Source: Gnetum montanum
Taxonomy: Eukaryota > Streptophyta > Gnetopsida > Gnetales > Gnetaceae
NCBI GenBank assembly: GCA_015680685.1
Contig: MNCI01007684.1
Coordinates: 565,459 to 629,458, forward strand
Direction of reading: 5' to 3'
DNA length: 64,000 bases
The notes below the pieces were generated by a model. The model was given only the letters and a program-made list of their open reading frames with translations, made no database searches and had not been told where the DNA came from. The translations under genes and the position numbers were made by a program. Shown here piece by piece: positions 32,742 through 44,900 of this stretch (position 1 is its first letter; each line of letters opens with the position of its first letter).

Positions 32742-35660
32742 ATGGCACCCAAAGATGAATGCAAGCACTAAGGATTTGCTAAGGTGGATGAGGTAAAGGA
32801 CACCTTGGGGCACCTGTCCCAAGCACATGTTGAAGTGCGGGAGGAGGCCCCATCTACTTGGTAAGTTGCTATGCCACCCTTATTTTCTAGACTATAATAA
32901 TCATTATTGTGATGAAATCTGTGTCTTTTTCCATTGTTTTGGTTGCCATTTCGGCCGCTACACTGCCGCTGTTGCTAGTTGGCCAGAGCGGCTATACAGA
33001 CATTATGCTATAGTTGCATGTGGTATCACCTCGACCACCATTTTTGTGATTGCCTTGCCATGGGGGTTTGGGTGATTTTGGATAGCTTAGCACATAGTTA
33101 ACGTAGCGTACCATCCTTATGAGGGTTTGCCCATCTACAAGATTTGACAGCATGACACATGTTTAATGTGGTGTAGCATGAGTTATTTTGTATGGTAGAG
33201 ATCGCTATAGCATAGTAAATTCTTTCTTTTCTAAACTTTGTAATGTTTTTATTATGCTATGCTAGTATGTTGTAAGGTCTTTAGGTTTGTCACATTTCTA
33301 CGCTATTGAATCTTCAATACTGCTACATTGCTAAATTTATTTCTGCTAAGTTTGCTACATTGCCATGCCCATCACGACAATGAGTTGATTACATTGTTAT
33401 ATTGTTGCATGTCTATTTGTTCTTGTTCATTTGCTACGTCACGTTTCATACATTTTCATCTAAGTGTTATTTCATTGTGTAAGGCTTGATGACTATGCTA
33501 TGCTACAAGTATCATGTTGCTACATCGCCTATGCTTTTTATTCTGTTTTATTTTTATTTTCGTTACAGAGAGATTTGCGACTAGGAGAACATGCTATGCT
33601 ACATGCAAAGAAAGTGTCATGCTACGCTATATGTAATCAAAGGGTTATGCTATGCTATGTGTAAACTTCACTCATACACAGGTCTAACTTTTGATGCTTT
33701 GTTGTGTAGGGTCATGTTGAAGCCCATTTTGATTGTCATGGAGATTGTGGGAGTCCCATGCTATCTTAGCGAACCGATGGCCAATGTTCCTCCTCCCCAT
33801 GCATGTGTGGGGAGGCAGGTAGTTTGGTTCTAGGAGGACACACACGACTTCCTATAGTTCCTCCTCTATCATTTTAGTGTGATTTTTTGGTCACACTTGT
33901 CAGCAGAGATAGTAGCCGCAATCACAAAAACCCTATTGTCTGGGGAAAACCAAGGTATTCTAAAATTCTTAACTGATGGGTCAATCAAGGGTGATAGGGA
34001 AGAAGGTTCCAACCAGTGCCCAAAAGGATTGAGATGCTTAAGTTGGATCTGGGAGATGCTTGAGTATAAGTGCTATCACTTATACAACACATTATTCATT
34101 GCCTGTCACATGGGCACCTTCTTTCAAAACCCACATAGAACCATTTATTATGCTAGTGGGTGAGGTATACGAAGGTATTTTGTTGCGTTGTGTAATCCAT
34201 GCTACACTAGACATAGGCATTAATAGTGTATATATATATTTTTTGTGTGTTTCCAAGTTTTTTATTGATAGGAGTGGTCTCCACAATGATATAGATGCTT
34301 TGGCATTGGCACAGATTGCCTTGTGGGAGTTTTCCTATACTCGGAATGTGTGCACTGGCGTAATAGGCCAATTTGGGGTTGAGTTCAAAACCTATCCAAC
34401 CTGGTACTCCCAAGTCTATGGGAATTGTAAAGAAGCCAGTTGGTTGGATAGGGAGTGGTCATCCCTTATGCCTCTCATCTTTAAAGATGTGTTGGTGGAT
34501 CTCCCATCATTTCCCATGCCATTTAAACCTAGTACGCTAAATAGTGAGTTCACTATTACATGTTTGAATGATGTTCATTATTTTTTCTACTAACTTTTTT
34601 CTTTTATTTTGCAAACCATTTTAGTGGCAAGGAAATCCCAAGAGGTGACTATGATCACCTTCAAGCGCAACGAAACCAACCTCTTTTTCAAGTATGGGGA
34701 GGTGGAGGAGACTTAGTGTTGGCTTTACAATGGGGCCCCAACCATGCTTGTCCACAACCTTCAAGAGGCTAGGCTAATGGAATTATTTTTGGCTATCAAC
34801 CCGAACATCCCACTTGCTGAAATGCTTTCCCTAGCCAAATCTTTCTCAGAGAAAGTGGATCATTTCCACACATGTGTTCATGGTGTGCAAGTGGTATTTG
34901 AAATCAATGACCAATTGTTTGCGGATCTTTTCGGTGTCCGTTCTGATGGTCTCCCCATATGAGAAAATCCTAAGAAAGATGCAAGCCATCATGGGGACAT
35001 TGAGGAGTGGCTAGGGGCAGAAAAGGATCGAAAGGGGATCTACATTGAGAAGGTCAAGCTATGGGTGGCTAAAACAATTTACCCTGTCTTCCATGTCCAT
35101 GCCTTCCCCAAGCTACTCTCCCAAGGAAAAATCCTTGGAATTGAGCAGGCTTAGATAATGAGGGATGTCATGGAAGAGGGGACTTGTTACAATTGGTCCA
35201 AACACCTATGCAAAGGCTTGTAGGCTGAAATAGTCAATCTTCGTAGGAAGCTTAGGTCCCACTTCAATGTGTGCCATGCCTTCTTTATAGCCTACCTATG
35301 GAATTTTGCGGAATTTTTGGTAGTCTGTGAGAGTGGAGTCTAGGTATTACAAGATTGTAGCTAGATTTCCAAGCTATGGATTTGCCAAGTCTTTTGTACC
35401 ACCCGATCTTAGGACCCCCTGGAAGCTATTGGGAATCATTTTCAATGACAACCAGGGATCTGGTGGTATGTAACTTTTGTGCCCAAGACAACATGGAAGA
35501 GGCACCCTCCATTATCACTAGTAGTGTGACAAGGGGGGAATGTCTCATTGCAGAGATGGTGGTAACTAAGTTGCAATGTAAGAGATCTCTCCCGGCTAAG
35601 GAACTTCCCCGTACAAATGAGGAGAGAGGGAAGAAGTTGTAGCTCAAACTTTGTAGAGTG
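32742..35660 (+). pseudogene. Antisense spliced gene of the Tat-like family, copy 1, 5' part (exons 1-4)
   Basis: Plus-strand gene inside minus-strand element C. Exon 1 32742-32860 (119 nt, MAPKDECK, donor GTAAGT); intron 849 bp; exon 2 33710-34159 (450 nt, donor GTGAGG); intron 98 bp; exon 3 34258-34531; intron 93 bp; exon 4 from 34625 to about 35640. Exons 1 and 2 have exactly the lengths found in copy 2. Recognisable shared segments: LSWIWEM, CYHLYNTLF, WLDREWSSL, HFHTCVHGVQVVFE, LFADLFGVRSDG, IEEWLGAEKD, SHFNVCHAFFIAY. It has stops TAA in exon 1 and several TAG, and a 1-nt loss at the start of exon 3. Element B is inserted at 35666, next to the end of exon 4, with duplication CAACC. The segment V-x-F-x(6)-LF-x-LFGV-x-SDG recalls plant transposon-associated proteins (Pfam 'putative plant transposon protein'), but I do not claim a family. 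Confidence 0.8.
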
Positions 35661-36137
35661 CAACCTGAAACACCATAAAATTTTTGAAGCCTTGACAGAT
35701 AGGAAAAATCTAGCGATCCAAGTAGGAAGTTGCGACAAGGTACAACATAGTATAAATGAACTTCAGAAGATAGAACGAAATAACAGGTGCACGGTGGAAA
35801 GACTTCACTTTGTGAGTTTTCCATCTTTTGAAATATCAACATTTAACATATTACGTTGCATTACGCAACATAGTGTAACACTACATAGTGCAGTGTAATA
35901 TCAAAGACAGTCCACCGCAGCATCAAGGATGGAAAACATGCAAGACTTTGACAGCCTAGTAAAAATCTCAAGGCCTAGGTAACGATCTGCAGCATGACGT
36001 GCATTTCAGTGGGTTTTCTTTAGTGGTTAAGGGGCCCATTACACTGCTTTACGCAGTGCGGCATAGTAAAGGTCCTGAAAAAGATAGAAATAGAGGAAGC
36101 GTGGCAACAATACTTCAACTTTTGTGGTTTCGTTATT

Positions 36138-36175
36138 TTACGCTAAATTACGCTACGATGCGTAATTTAGTGTAA
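36138..36175. repeat. Perfect-like hairpin in the LTR of element B
   Basis: Arm TTACGCTAAATTACGC (36138-36153), 6-nt loop TACGAT, arm GCGTAATTTAGTGTAA (36160-36175); 15 of 16 positions pair. The 3' LTR counterpart (near 52434-52471) is eroded by C-to-T and G-to-A changes in both arms. Confidence 0.85.
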
Positions 36176-36420
36176 TGCAGCGTAATTCAAATAACAACAA
36201 ACACAGTTCAGACATCAGTAGTTCATACACCACAATGTGCTCTCTAGTGTATTACAGCGTAATTAAAGCACAGTCTATTGCCAAAGCCCGCACGAGGGTA
36301 GTTTACGATGCGCTACACAGCATAGCGTCGCAAGCTTCAACGACAACACATTGAGTCAATGACATTTTATGAGTTTAGGACACGTGTCACTTAAATCGTG
36401 TGTTTCTCTTGACCCTAACC

Positions 36421-36429
36421 TTATAAATG
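36421..36429 (+). promoter_or_regulatory. TATA box of element B 5' LTR
   Basis: TTATAAATG, following CCCTAACC. It is absent from the 3' LTR, where a deletion joins GGGTAGTT to AATCAGCAATCGTGAG (near 52600). Confidence 0.6.
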
Positions 36430-37070
36430 CTCCAGTTGATGAAGATCAGAGGGGTTGGCAAAATTCTTTAAGGTTGGAAAAAGAGCAAAAGAGAATCAGT
36501 GATCATGAGAATGTTAGAGGTGATTGGCCAGAATTCTTGATCAGAAACAATCGGCTACCAGATATTCTCCCCCAGGTCTGACTTCCTTACACCCAGATTG
36601 GCTAGATCAAGGTAGATTGATCCTCGCTTGTTTCATCTTAAGATAACTTTCTTCTTACTGGCATGTGCTTCATCCAAACCGAAGCCCACCTGAAATCATT
36701 GTATCAAACATATTGTTTCTCGTAAATTAAATCCTAGATCTCATGATCATATTCTTTACAAAATCTGATCCCTTGCATCTTGGTTATATAGATTTGGAAG
36801 TATCATCTAAATCATTTGCATTGTCTTCAATTTCATTCGAGATTAATAACATTGCATCTCCTTATAAAGAATCTTCATTTTGCCATCAAATTATTACCAA
36901 AATTTTTTTTGATTAAATAAGTCCCTGTCTGATTGACAAGACCATTTAGGGCACCTTGGATTCATTTTTCTCTTCAGCACGATCCTCGCATAGATCCGGG
37001 GTTAGAACTATGTACACGAACTTTCATTCAGTATTTTCAGCGACCAACGTTTTTCATCGTTACAGTTTTC

Positions 37071-37087
37071 TAGCGCTAGAAGGAGGG
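37071..37087 (+). other. Primer binding site of element B (tRNA-Asn type)
   Basis: TAGCGCTAGAAGGAGGG, six bases after the LTR end. It is the complement of the plant tRNA-Asn(GTT) 3' end (TGGCGCTAGAAGGAGGG) with a single G-to-A change. Tat-lineage elements use tRNA-Asn primers. Element C has the same site with the same 6-nt spacing. Confidence 0.9.
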
Positions 37088-37321
37088 CCTTCATATCCGA
37101 TCCATATTTTACGGGTAGTCTTGTAAGCTGTCTATATCCATTGTCAATCAACGTAAACGTAATACCTTCGAGGTTGTTTACGAAATTGTGTGGTGTAGAT
37201 CGGTCGCTTCGATGATTCCTTTAGAACCCTACAAGATAGAAAGCCCTGATTATTATCTTAGTTCGCCTTTGTCCTTCCAATCTCTACTTTTATCGTTATT
37301 ATCTCCAAATCGTGTAAAAAA

Positions 37322-40300
37322 ATGACTACATCAACTACTGCTGTTGACACCACTAGCCTTGAGAATCCTTGGACTATGCAAGTCACACCTCCCATGGTCA
37401 AGCAACCACTTAGTTTGGTGCGACCACGCCGCTCCCTCAGACTACAAAATAAGGAGCCTGAGGGACAGGCTCAACACAGGGAAACCTACAATTTCCTCTA
37501 TGCTAAGTTAGCAGCAAACCTACCTATGTATCCATAAGAGCTCGAGGAAAAATGAGAGTATGAGCTCATGTACTGCAATGGGAAGGAACTCATTCCTATG
37601 CCTACCACTTTCATATCCCTAACAGATCAATAGAGGTGGATCCTAGATCAAATGTTGATGGCAAAGACATCACCAGAAGAACTAAAGTCCTTGTTCCATG
37701 ATGAAATGCTTCACGATGGACAAGACAACCTAGAATCTCACTTTGAGGGGGGTATTCATGCTGATTTCACCATGGCCCCTCCCTCCACAACATCTCATGT
37801 AAATCCGTTGTTCATGGTCACCACACCTTTGAAACTGTCTAACATCGATCAAGTCCCACATTCACCGCATTTACATTTTCTCTCTTCGACTATCTTCCCA
37901 AGTGATAGTCCATCATAGATCATTCCTTAGTAGGCACGATTACCTAACTCGCCTCATCGTGTGCCTGCGCCTGTGCCACCGCATGTGCATGCGATACCTA
38001 CAACACCAACTATGCTCCCCATTCACATGACAAGGCCTACCACCATAGCATGGTGGGCTCCCAACATGTCTCTTCTTGCATATTCTGAGCAAATGCACCA
38101 CCATCCCGACCTTCAAGGCCACGTCTGGCAAATGCTAATCCTAGCTACAGGATCGCTGCTCATGCCCTTGGCTACACAAAGAACGTATCCAATAATGTAG
38201 CCAATGGTGGTTCCCCCATCCGCACCAACCACTGGATAGTGGATGCCACAAGCAACACTGCCTGCAGGGACTATCCTGATAGCATTGATAATCGGCCAAG
38301 CTGTTGCCTCTGTGCCACCACCCAATGTGGCTCCTCCTTCTGCTCCACAAATGACCTCGTCATCTATGGGTCTGGACCAAGCCTTCTAGCTCATCCAGAC
38401 CCTTACAAAATATGTCAAACGTCTCAAGGCTACTGGCTCTGACATGGTACAAGTCATGGATTTCTACCATGACGATCCTATTAGCCCAGCAGTCCCAGTC
38501 CTATCGCTGCCACCCAAGATGCCCCTTCCTCATTTCACAAAATAAAATAGGGAAGGTGATCTCAACGCCCACCTCATCACTTTCAGGTTAGAGTCCTTAT
38601 TGTTGCAACAATGGCCACATACTATAATCCATGTCTTTGCTATGTCCTTAATGGGTAAAGCTTTGGATTGGTATCGAGCATTCCCACGTGCTTTCATCTC
38701 AACCTTGGAAGAGCTATTAACCCAGTTTGTGACTCATTTCAAATACAACCTGAAGCCAGAAGTCACACTGGACCAGCTCATGGGAGGTAAACAAGATCCG
38801 CTCGAGTTGGTCCAAAAGTTTATATAGCATTGGAGTGCTACCTTGAATGAGATCCGCAAACCCATCGCAGAGGCCCATCTCTTGGCAATCTTTAAGGGAG
38901 CGTTCAATGACTTCATCAAGTCTAAGTTGTATTACCTCGCTCCCCGTTCTCTTAGCCAAGCCTTTGCTCAGATTAAGAGCATCCAAGATGTGGTAGAGGC
39001 TTCTAAAGATCTAGCATACGTGGACTACAAAAATGCCCATAGCAAGGGTAAGGACAAAGCCAAAGCCACGACAAGTACAGTTGTGACGGTTGCTGAAGGG
39101 GCTAAGAAAAAGAACAATAATGGCAAGAAAACTACTATAGAGCTAGCTGAGCTAACAACTAGCTTAGGTGGCACCAATCAAGAAGCTCCTTCCACCCTTG
39201 AAACACCTCCACAACTGAGGCCAAAATTTGAGCGTAAGGACCACTCAAATTACGCAACTCTACCTATGAAGCCTTCAGAACTTTTGAAGCAATTATTGGG
39301 AACTGGTCACATCCAACACAAGGTGGTGTCCAAGGAGACCCTGAAACATCAAAGGTGCCATTGCGAGTTACTCAAGAACCCCTCCTTGGCACAACCTAAT
39401 GAACTGCCTGTTCCCAAAAACTTTAGGCTAGACTGATTCTACGACTATCATCAATTGTGTGATCATGACATAGATTACTGCTGGGCATTGAAGGATGACA
39501 TTCAACACATGATCGATCAAGGTGACCTGATCTTGGACAATAGTAGTTCAACTCACCCTAAAAACCAATCCCTACATGTGTACCAAGACCCGTTAAATGC
39601 AAATAACACAGGGTACACAATTAACGTGGTAGGAGCAGAGGGTGATAATCAGTCACAGCCGAAACAACCTTTCGTGCTATGAACGTGTCCTCGTTCCCCC
39701 CAAACTACAGATTCAATAGCATCAACAAGTGATGCTCCACGATAACCTTTTATCATTCGAGCCCCTTCTCAGACAAATTCTTAACAACCCACTGTCGGTA
39801 AAGCCACGGTCTAGCCCGTGCCTACACCCAAGGCCCCCTTTGTCATCAGGGTGCCAAAACCATTGACAACCCTTTCTATACAAGGGTAAACCTCCAAGTC
39901 AAGCTCCCGATCCAAATTTAATGAAAAATAAGAAGGAGGTAAGATAACCGGTAAAACCAAGAATTGTCTTATGCTGGGGTTTCCTAAGCCTATACCCCTC
40001 ACCTCTGTACCCTTGGCCCTATATTCTAACGATGGCAAAGTTATGCAAATGCAACCATTTGCTCCTAGCAGAAAGAAGCATAGCCCTTGGCTGAATATCA
40101 CTCCTCCCTAAGAAATTCACCTCCTAGGACAAATGGAAGAGAAAAAGGGTGACAAGCAGCCAGATCGCAGGCAAGATTTCTTTGACGCCTTTACGCAAGT
40201 CAAACAGGCTCTAAAACAAAAAAACACAACTTTGATCCTTTATGATTTACTCATGATGTCACAGAAGCACCATGAAATTATGGTTCGCATGCTAACGTCC

Positions 40301-41067
40301 ATACCTGTGGACAAAGGTCTGCCCGCGGATGAAGAATCGATCCATTCCATTATGCTTCCTCTCACGGCTGAGAAACTAGGGCCTCCCTTGTTGACCTTTC
40401 GCAACGAATCCATTAAAGATGACCCAGAGAAGGGTCATGTAACAACGATGTCCATGTTCATCACCATTCGGGTTAGTCAACACCAAATTTGGAGGGTACA
40501 TGTGGATGATGGGGCAACCACTAATGTCATCCCCTACCTCATAGTGGATAAGCTAGGCCTGATTGATCAGATCAGTCCTACCATCACGTTGTGTTTAAAG
40601 TCATTCAACGGGGTACGAGTGTAGGTCAAAGGCACTGTGCACATCAACTTCGTGGTGGGGGAGCAATTCCCCATAGACGCAACCTTCATTGTTATCGAAG
40701 AGATGCCTCGCTTCAATTTGATCCTAGGGAGGTCATGGTTGGCCCAACTAAGAGCAGTTTCATCGCCTATACATCAGGAGATCCATTTGCCTTACGCAGG
40801 AGGAGAGGTGGTTATCCAGAGTGATGAAAGAACCCCTCAGGCTGTGAATAACATAGAGATGGAGAAGGGGTCAGAGATCGAAATGGTTGAAGATCAATCC
40901 CCTATCCCAATACTCCAATAAGCCAAAACAGTGGCTAATGATAGCTTAACTTTGGTTGAGCTACCATTCTCAAAAGAGGAGTGTGATGCGAAGGAAAAGG
41001 ATGGTAAATCCCCTCATCTTTACGCATCACCAAAAATAAGGATGATCAGGAAACAATTACAGGGCTA
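37322..41067 (+). pseudogene. gag-protease of element B
   Basis: One phase from ATG 37322 (MTTSTTAVDTTSLENPW) to about 41067, roughly 1,250 codons, with about twenty in-frame stops and no frameshift. An N-terminal proline-rich region is followed by the capsid-like region at about 38570-38780 (SLMGKALDWYRAFP, LEELLTQFVTHFK), a lysine-rich linker (39050-39140), a Tat-type knuckle region near 39440-39530 (YDYHQLCDHDIDYCWALKDD; first Cys appears lost), and the protease at about 40480-40790 (HVDDGATTNVIPYLIVDKLG with DDG at the active site, and FNLILGRSWLAQL). Two TAG stops (near 38387 and 38827) stand where the element C copy has Gln (QAFQLI, KFIQWW), so they are CAG-to-TAG changes. Stops at 39434 and 39680 are TGA where Arg is expected. 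Confidence 0.9.
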
Positions 41068-41276
41068 GCCAGTAAACCGGGTCATCTGATTACCATACAA
41101 TTTACACATGTTTTATTTCATCATGCTATCCCATTTTACGCTTCCACTAGCTATGCTTATGCTTAGGCTTATTTTTACACGCTTCCACCAGTTGTTCTCA
41201 TTTACACTTATGTTTTTACGCCCCTAATTATTATCTTTGCCACTCTTAAATTTATCTAAAACTAATCACATGCACT

Positions 41277-41637
41277 ATGCATGGCCTGAAATGGCCTAAA
41301 ACTATGCATGGCCTGAAATGGCCTAAAACTATGCATGGCCTAAAATGGCCTAAAACTATACATGGCCCGAAATGGCCTAAAACTATGCATGGCCCGAAAT
41401 GGCCTAAAACTACTCATGGCCCGAAATGGCCTAAAACTATGCACAGCCCAAAATGGCCTAAAACTATACATAGCTCGAAATGGCCTAAAAATATGCATGG
41501 CCCAAAATGGCCTAAGACTATACATGGCCCGAAATGGCCTAAAACTACTCACGGCCCGAAATGGCCTAAAACTACTCGTGGCCCGAAATGGCCTAAAACT
41601 ATCAAAAGGCCTGAAATGGCCTTAAACTATCTATTTA
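41277..41637. repeat. 27-bp minisatellite, about 13 units (element B)
   Basis: Units of the form ATGCATGGCCTGAAATGGCC plus TAAAACT, about 13 in tandem with few changes, one unit shortened near 41600. Element C has about four looser units at 55195-55345 in the matching place (between protease and the 3' end of the antisense gene). The 27-bp period gives open frames on both strands, which explains long spurious ORFs here. Confidence 0.95.
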
Positions 41638-41999
41638 AATTGTAGTTTATACTTGAACTGGTCAAAGGCCCAAAATGTCCCAAGGCTATTTGCCTTATTT
41701 ATGCTTTATACCCAATTTATCTGGTAGCCTACAATGACTGTAAACCAGTAATTTCATTTACGCTATATGCCTAAACTATCTGCCATTTCTCATAACATCA
41801 AAACATACTACGTTTTGCATAAAGCAAGAACAGTAACAACAAAAGAACATCAACTTAGATCAAGTTTGCATTAAAATTTCAAAAAGTAAATATATGGTCT
41901 TCCTCATCTTAAAAATAAAAAAAATGGACTATGGCCAAATACAGCCACGTTATGTGTCTCCTCTTTTCCCACTGTCACCCATGTCCCTCAACTCAATCT

Positions 42000-44900
42000 C
42001 GACCCAAAGTAAATCATCCTCATAAGGGCCACCTTTTTAGGTAGCATTTCTTCATGAAGGTGGCCCTCCCTGTCAGGCTCTTCTGTATGAAGCTATTTGC
42101 CATCGTGTTGACCACCACCATTAAGTTCTACCCCTTGTGAAGCCCCTTCATGAGGACCATCATCCATGTTACAGTCGCCTCGTTGAGGAACCTCCTCAGG
42201 TCATTCCTGTAATCATACATAACACGTATACTGACATCACGATTAAAACTAGGCATGACAAAAGGCATAATGAAACAAACACTCACCTATGATGGTTCGA
42301 CATCAGTTGCAAATGGAATTTGTTCTAAGTCAATCCACAAACGTTGCATAATCTCGTCCTCAGTAAGCTCAGACCAAACCCTGTCTCCTAGATTAGTTTC
42401 GGCCTTCATCTTCCCTTTTTCCACAGGAGTCCAACGAGGTGGTTCAGGGAAGAAGGACGGGATAGTTGTCTCTCCTCCAGGAAGAGTCATTTCCCTTTCT
42501 GAAGAGGCCCTCACCATCACTTGTTTCTGGAACTTTTCAAATGCACTGGAAGCACCAATAACATCAAGGAATAGTTGAAGAGATTGAGCCTCGAAGGCAG
42601 AGCTTGTACTGTTGATGGTAGGCAGCGCAGTCCTACTTATAGATATGTTTATGATCTTTTTGTATCTGCCCCCATTCTTGTACACTTGTGCTATAGTCCT
42701 TCTAGTCTTGATTCTTTTGAGCTAGGAGGTCTATTTGCATCCGCTGCTCTACCAGTTCACGGCTAGTCTAGACGCTGTTTCAGACGACCGTCCAATAATG
42801 GGCGTAGTCCACAATAGCCATCTACCAGTCCTCATTGCCAATCCCCTGAGCCTGGAGGAATTCATTCTGAGACCTAAAATCTCTCACTTCATCACCCAGA
42901 GATGCTCTCTCTTTTTCTGACCACTGTAATCTTTTCCAGAGATCCTCTTTTACACTCTGGCATTCCCACAAAGAGCGAGTCGAGCATACCGTACATTTAT
43001 GCATTTCATCATAAATGCTGCGTAGCACGATGATCTCTTCTAAGGAGGGTTTGGTGGTTTCTAGGTCAATAGGCTTTGATGGATCCCACCTAAGTCGAGC
43101 TCCTAATAACATAGCATGGTGATTAGACATAATTAGATAACACAATACCACAATGGAACAACTTCTGCTTAATGATCATGATATACCTGCTTCAGGGTCG
43201 ATTTGCTCCAAGTGGCCAATCATGTCATGAATGACCCCCTCCATAAAGGTGAATTTATTAGGAAATTCGCCCCAAGATCGAGTCGCCACCGTTGACATGT
43301 GCACGTACTGGTCTCCTATTATGCAGAACAAGTTCCATATGAAGACATAATTAAAACATTACAATAATCAATACAACTTTTAGAAGCAATTTCCTAGAGT
43401 TGAGTATGCTGTGAAAGTTAGTCTAACAGAGTTAAAAATCATTTACCTCTTCTTGTCTGAGCCAAAGGGACTTCGACATCTTCCATCGCTGCTCCCTTCT
43501 CATGTGCAAGAACCTACGCGCTACTTGTTTGATTGACTACTGCAGCCTCCTCTTCCAAGGCTAGGGTCTCCTCCTCGTGTCATAAAACCATAGCCCCTGT
43601 TTCAGGGGTTAACCTTTCTACAACCCTCTCCTCGTTATCATATAATGTTTCTAGTTAACATGAAATTTTGCTCTAGTTCAATAAATTGTGACATAAAAGT
43701 GTCTATAGGCAACATCGATGTAATCATTGGCATGTTCCTTTGCTTGCTGGAGGATTACTCCTCTGAAATTTGACATGCATCATCTATCTTGCACTACTTG
43801 TTGCCTTCATGGATTCCTTTGTTAATCGAGGCTTCTTTCGAGGCACCAAAGGATACACTATCTCAGCTACTAGGCGCTTCCCCCTCAACGCATCACCAGT
43901 ATGGGAAGGGAGTGCCCCACCCACGCTGTCTGGACCCCGCATTCGAGGTGCCACCATGTCCCTAGTCATTATAGACAACGACTTCCTGATCCCTTCAGGA
44001 GGGTCCTGAAACTAGATGGTACCCAAAATATGGGAAATCCATGGTTTAGAAATCTAGTCGTGGTCCTACTGCATCTAGACTCCATCCCGTTGGACAACCA
44101 GAAACTCGACAAAGCACCAGAAGCAAGCTATAAAAAAGGAAAAATGCACGTTGAAATGGGAATTAAGCTTCTTGTGAAGCTTGACCATCTCAATGTGCAT
44201 GCCTTTGGCAAAATAGCTGGCCCAATTGAATCGCGTCCCCTCCTCCATGACTCCTTGCATAATGCGAGCTTGTTCTATAGTGAGGAATCTCCCTTGGAAG
44301 AATGTATTGGGGAAAGTCTGAGCTCGGAATAGGGGGTAAATGGTGTGGGCCACCGTGAACTCAATCCCATTAGCAGGAATCCCTTTGGCCTCTTCCTTAA
44401 CCCCTAGCCACTCCTCTATCCCTTCCTGGCATTTGGCGCTTCTCTTTGACTTTTTCTCTATAGGAAAGCCATCAGAGGGGACCCCGAAGAGATTAGTGAA
44501 TAGCTGAGCATCGATGTCAAAATTTACGCACACGTTATGCACGCGTATGCAGAGACGCTCGGCTTATTCACTGAAGGAGTTGACTAGGGTCAACATTTCG
44601 CCGACAGTAACATTAAGGATTATGGCCAAGAACAGGTCCATTAGCCCAACCTCCCGAAGGTTATTGGTCAAAATAGCAGGGGCCGCTCTATGGCCGAGCT
44701 AGTGTTGTACCTCCGTTATGTCACTGTAGCGGAAAAAGATATTGCTTGCGTCACAACTAGAGGCCATGATCATGATTTCCCATGATTCCTTGACTACATA
44801 CATATAACAATGGCTAAGTCGAGATTGCAATGAATAAAATAAGACAACTTCGCATATCATCGCTAATTGATGACATTGACACAATTCATCATCATAATGA

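Larger units (their letters stand above)
35666..37064 (+). repeat. 5' LTR of element B
   Basis: 1,399 bp, from TGAAACACCATAAAATTTTT to TCGTTACA. TATA box TTATAAATG at 36421-36429. Contains a 15/16-matched hairpin (36138-36175) and many TACGC/GCGTA words. It is 190 bp longer than the 3' LTR, which has lost the TATA-containing segment. Confidence 0.93.

Noticed and set aside
34060-34593. 177-aa ORF on the plus strand
   Set aside because: It reads through a GT-AG intron (34160-34257) of the antisense gene; only the part after about 34258 is coding, and the true exon 2 is in another frame.
37322-41067. TAG read as an amino acid (altered genetic code or general readthrough)
   Set aside because: TAA and TGA stops also occur, elements carry TAG at Gln and Trp sites that are intact in relatives, and integrase catalytic residues are lost by the same base changes. 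Decay explains it. The three shared TAGs in the antisense gene are listed separately.
41277-41645. A 122-aa ORF (plus) and other-strand ORFs with MHGLKWPKT-like repeats, possible repeat protein or CRISPR-like array
   Set aside because: The units abut without unique spacers and the 27-bp period opens frames on both strands. This is a minisatellite, conserved as DNA in element C with different reading.
42255-42578. 107-aa plus-strand ORF in element B
   Set aside because: Shadow of exon 7 of the minus-strand antisense gene, which has a conserved counterpart at 54045-54867.
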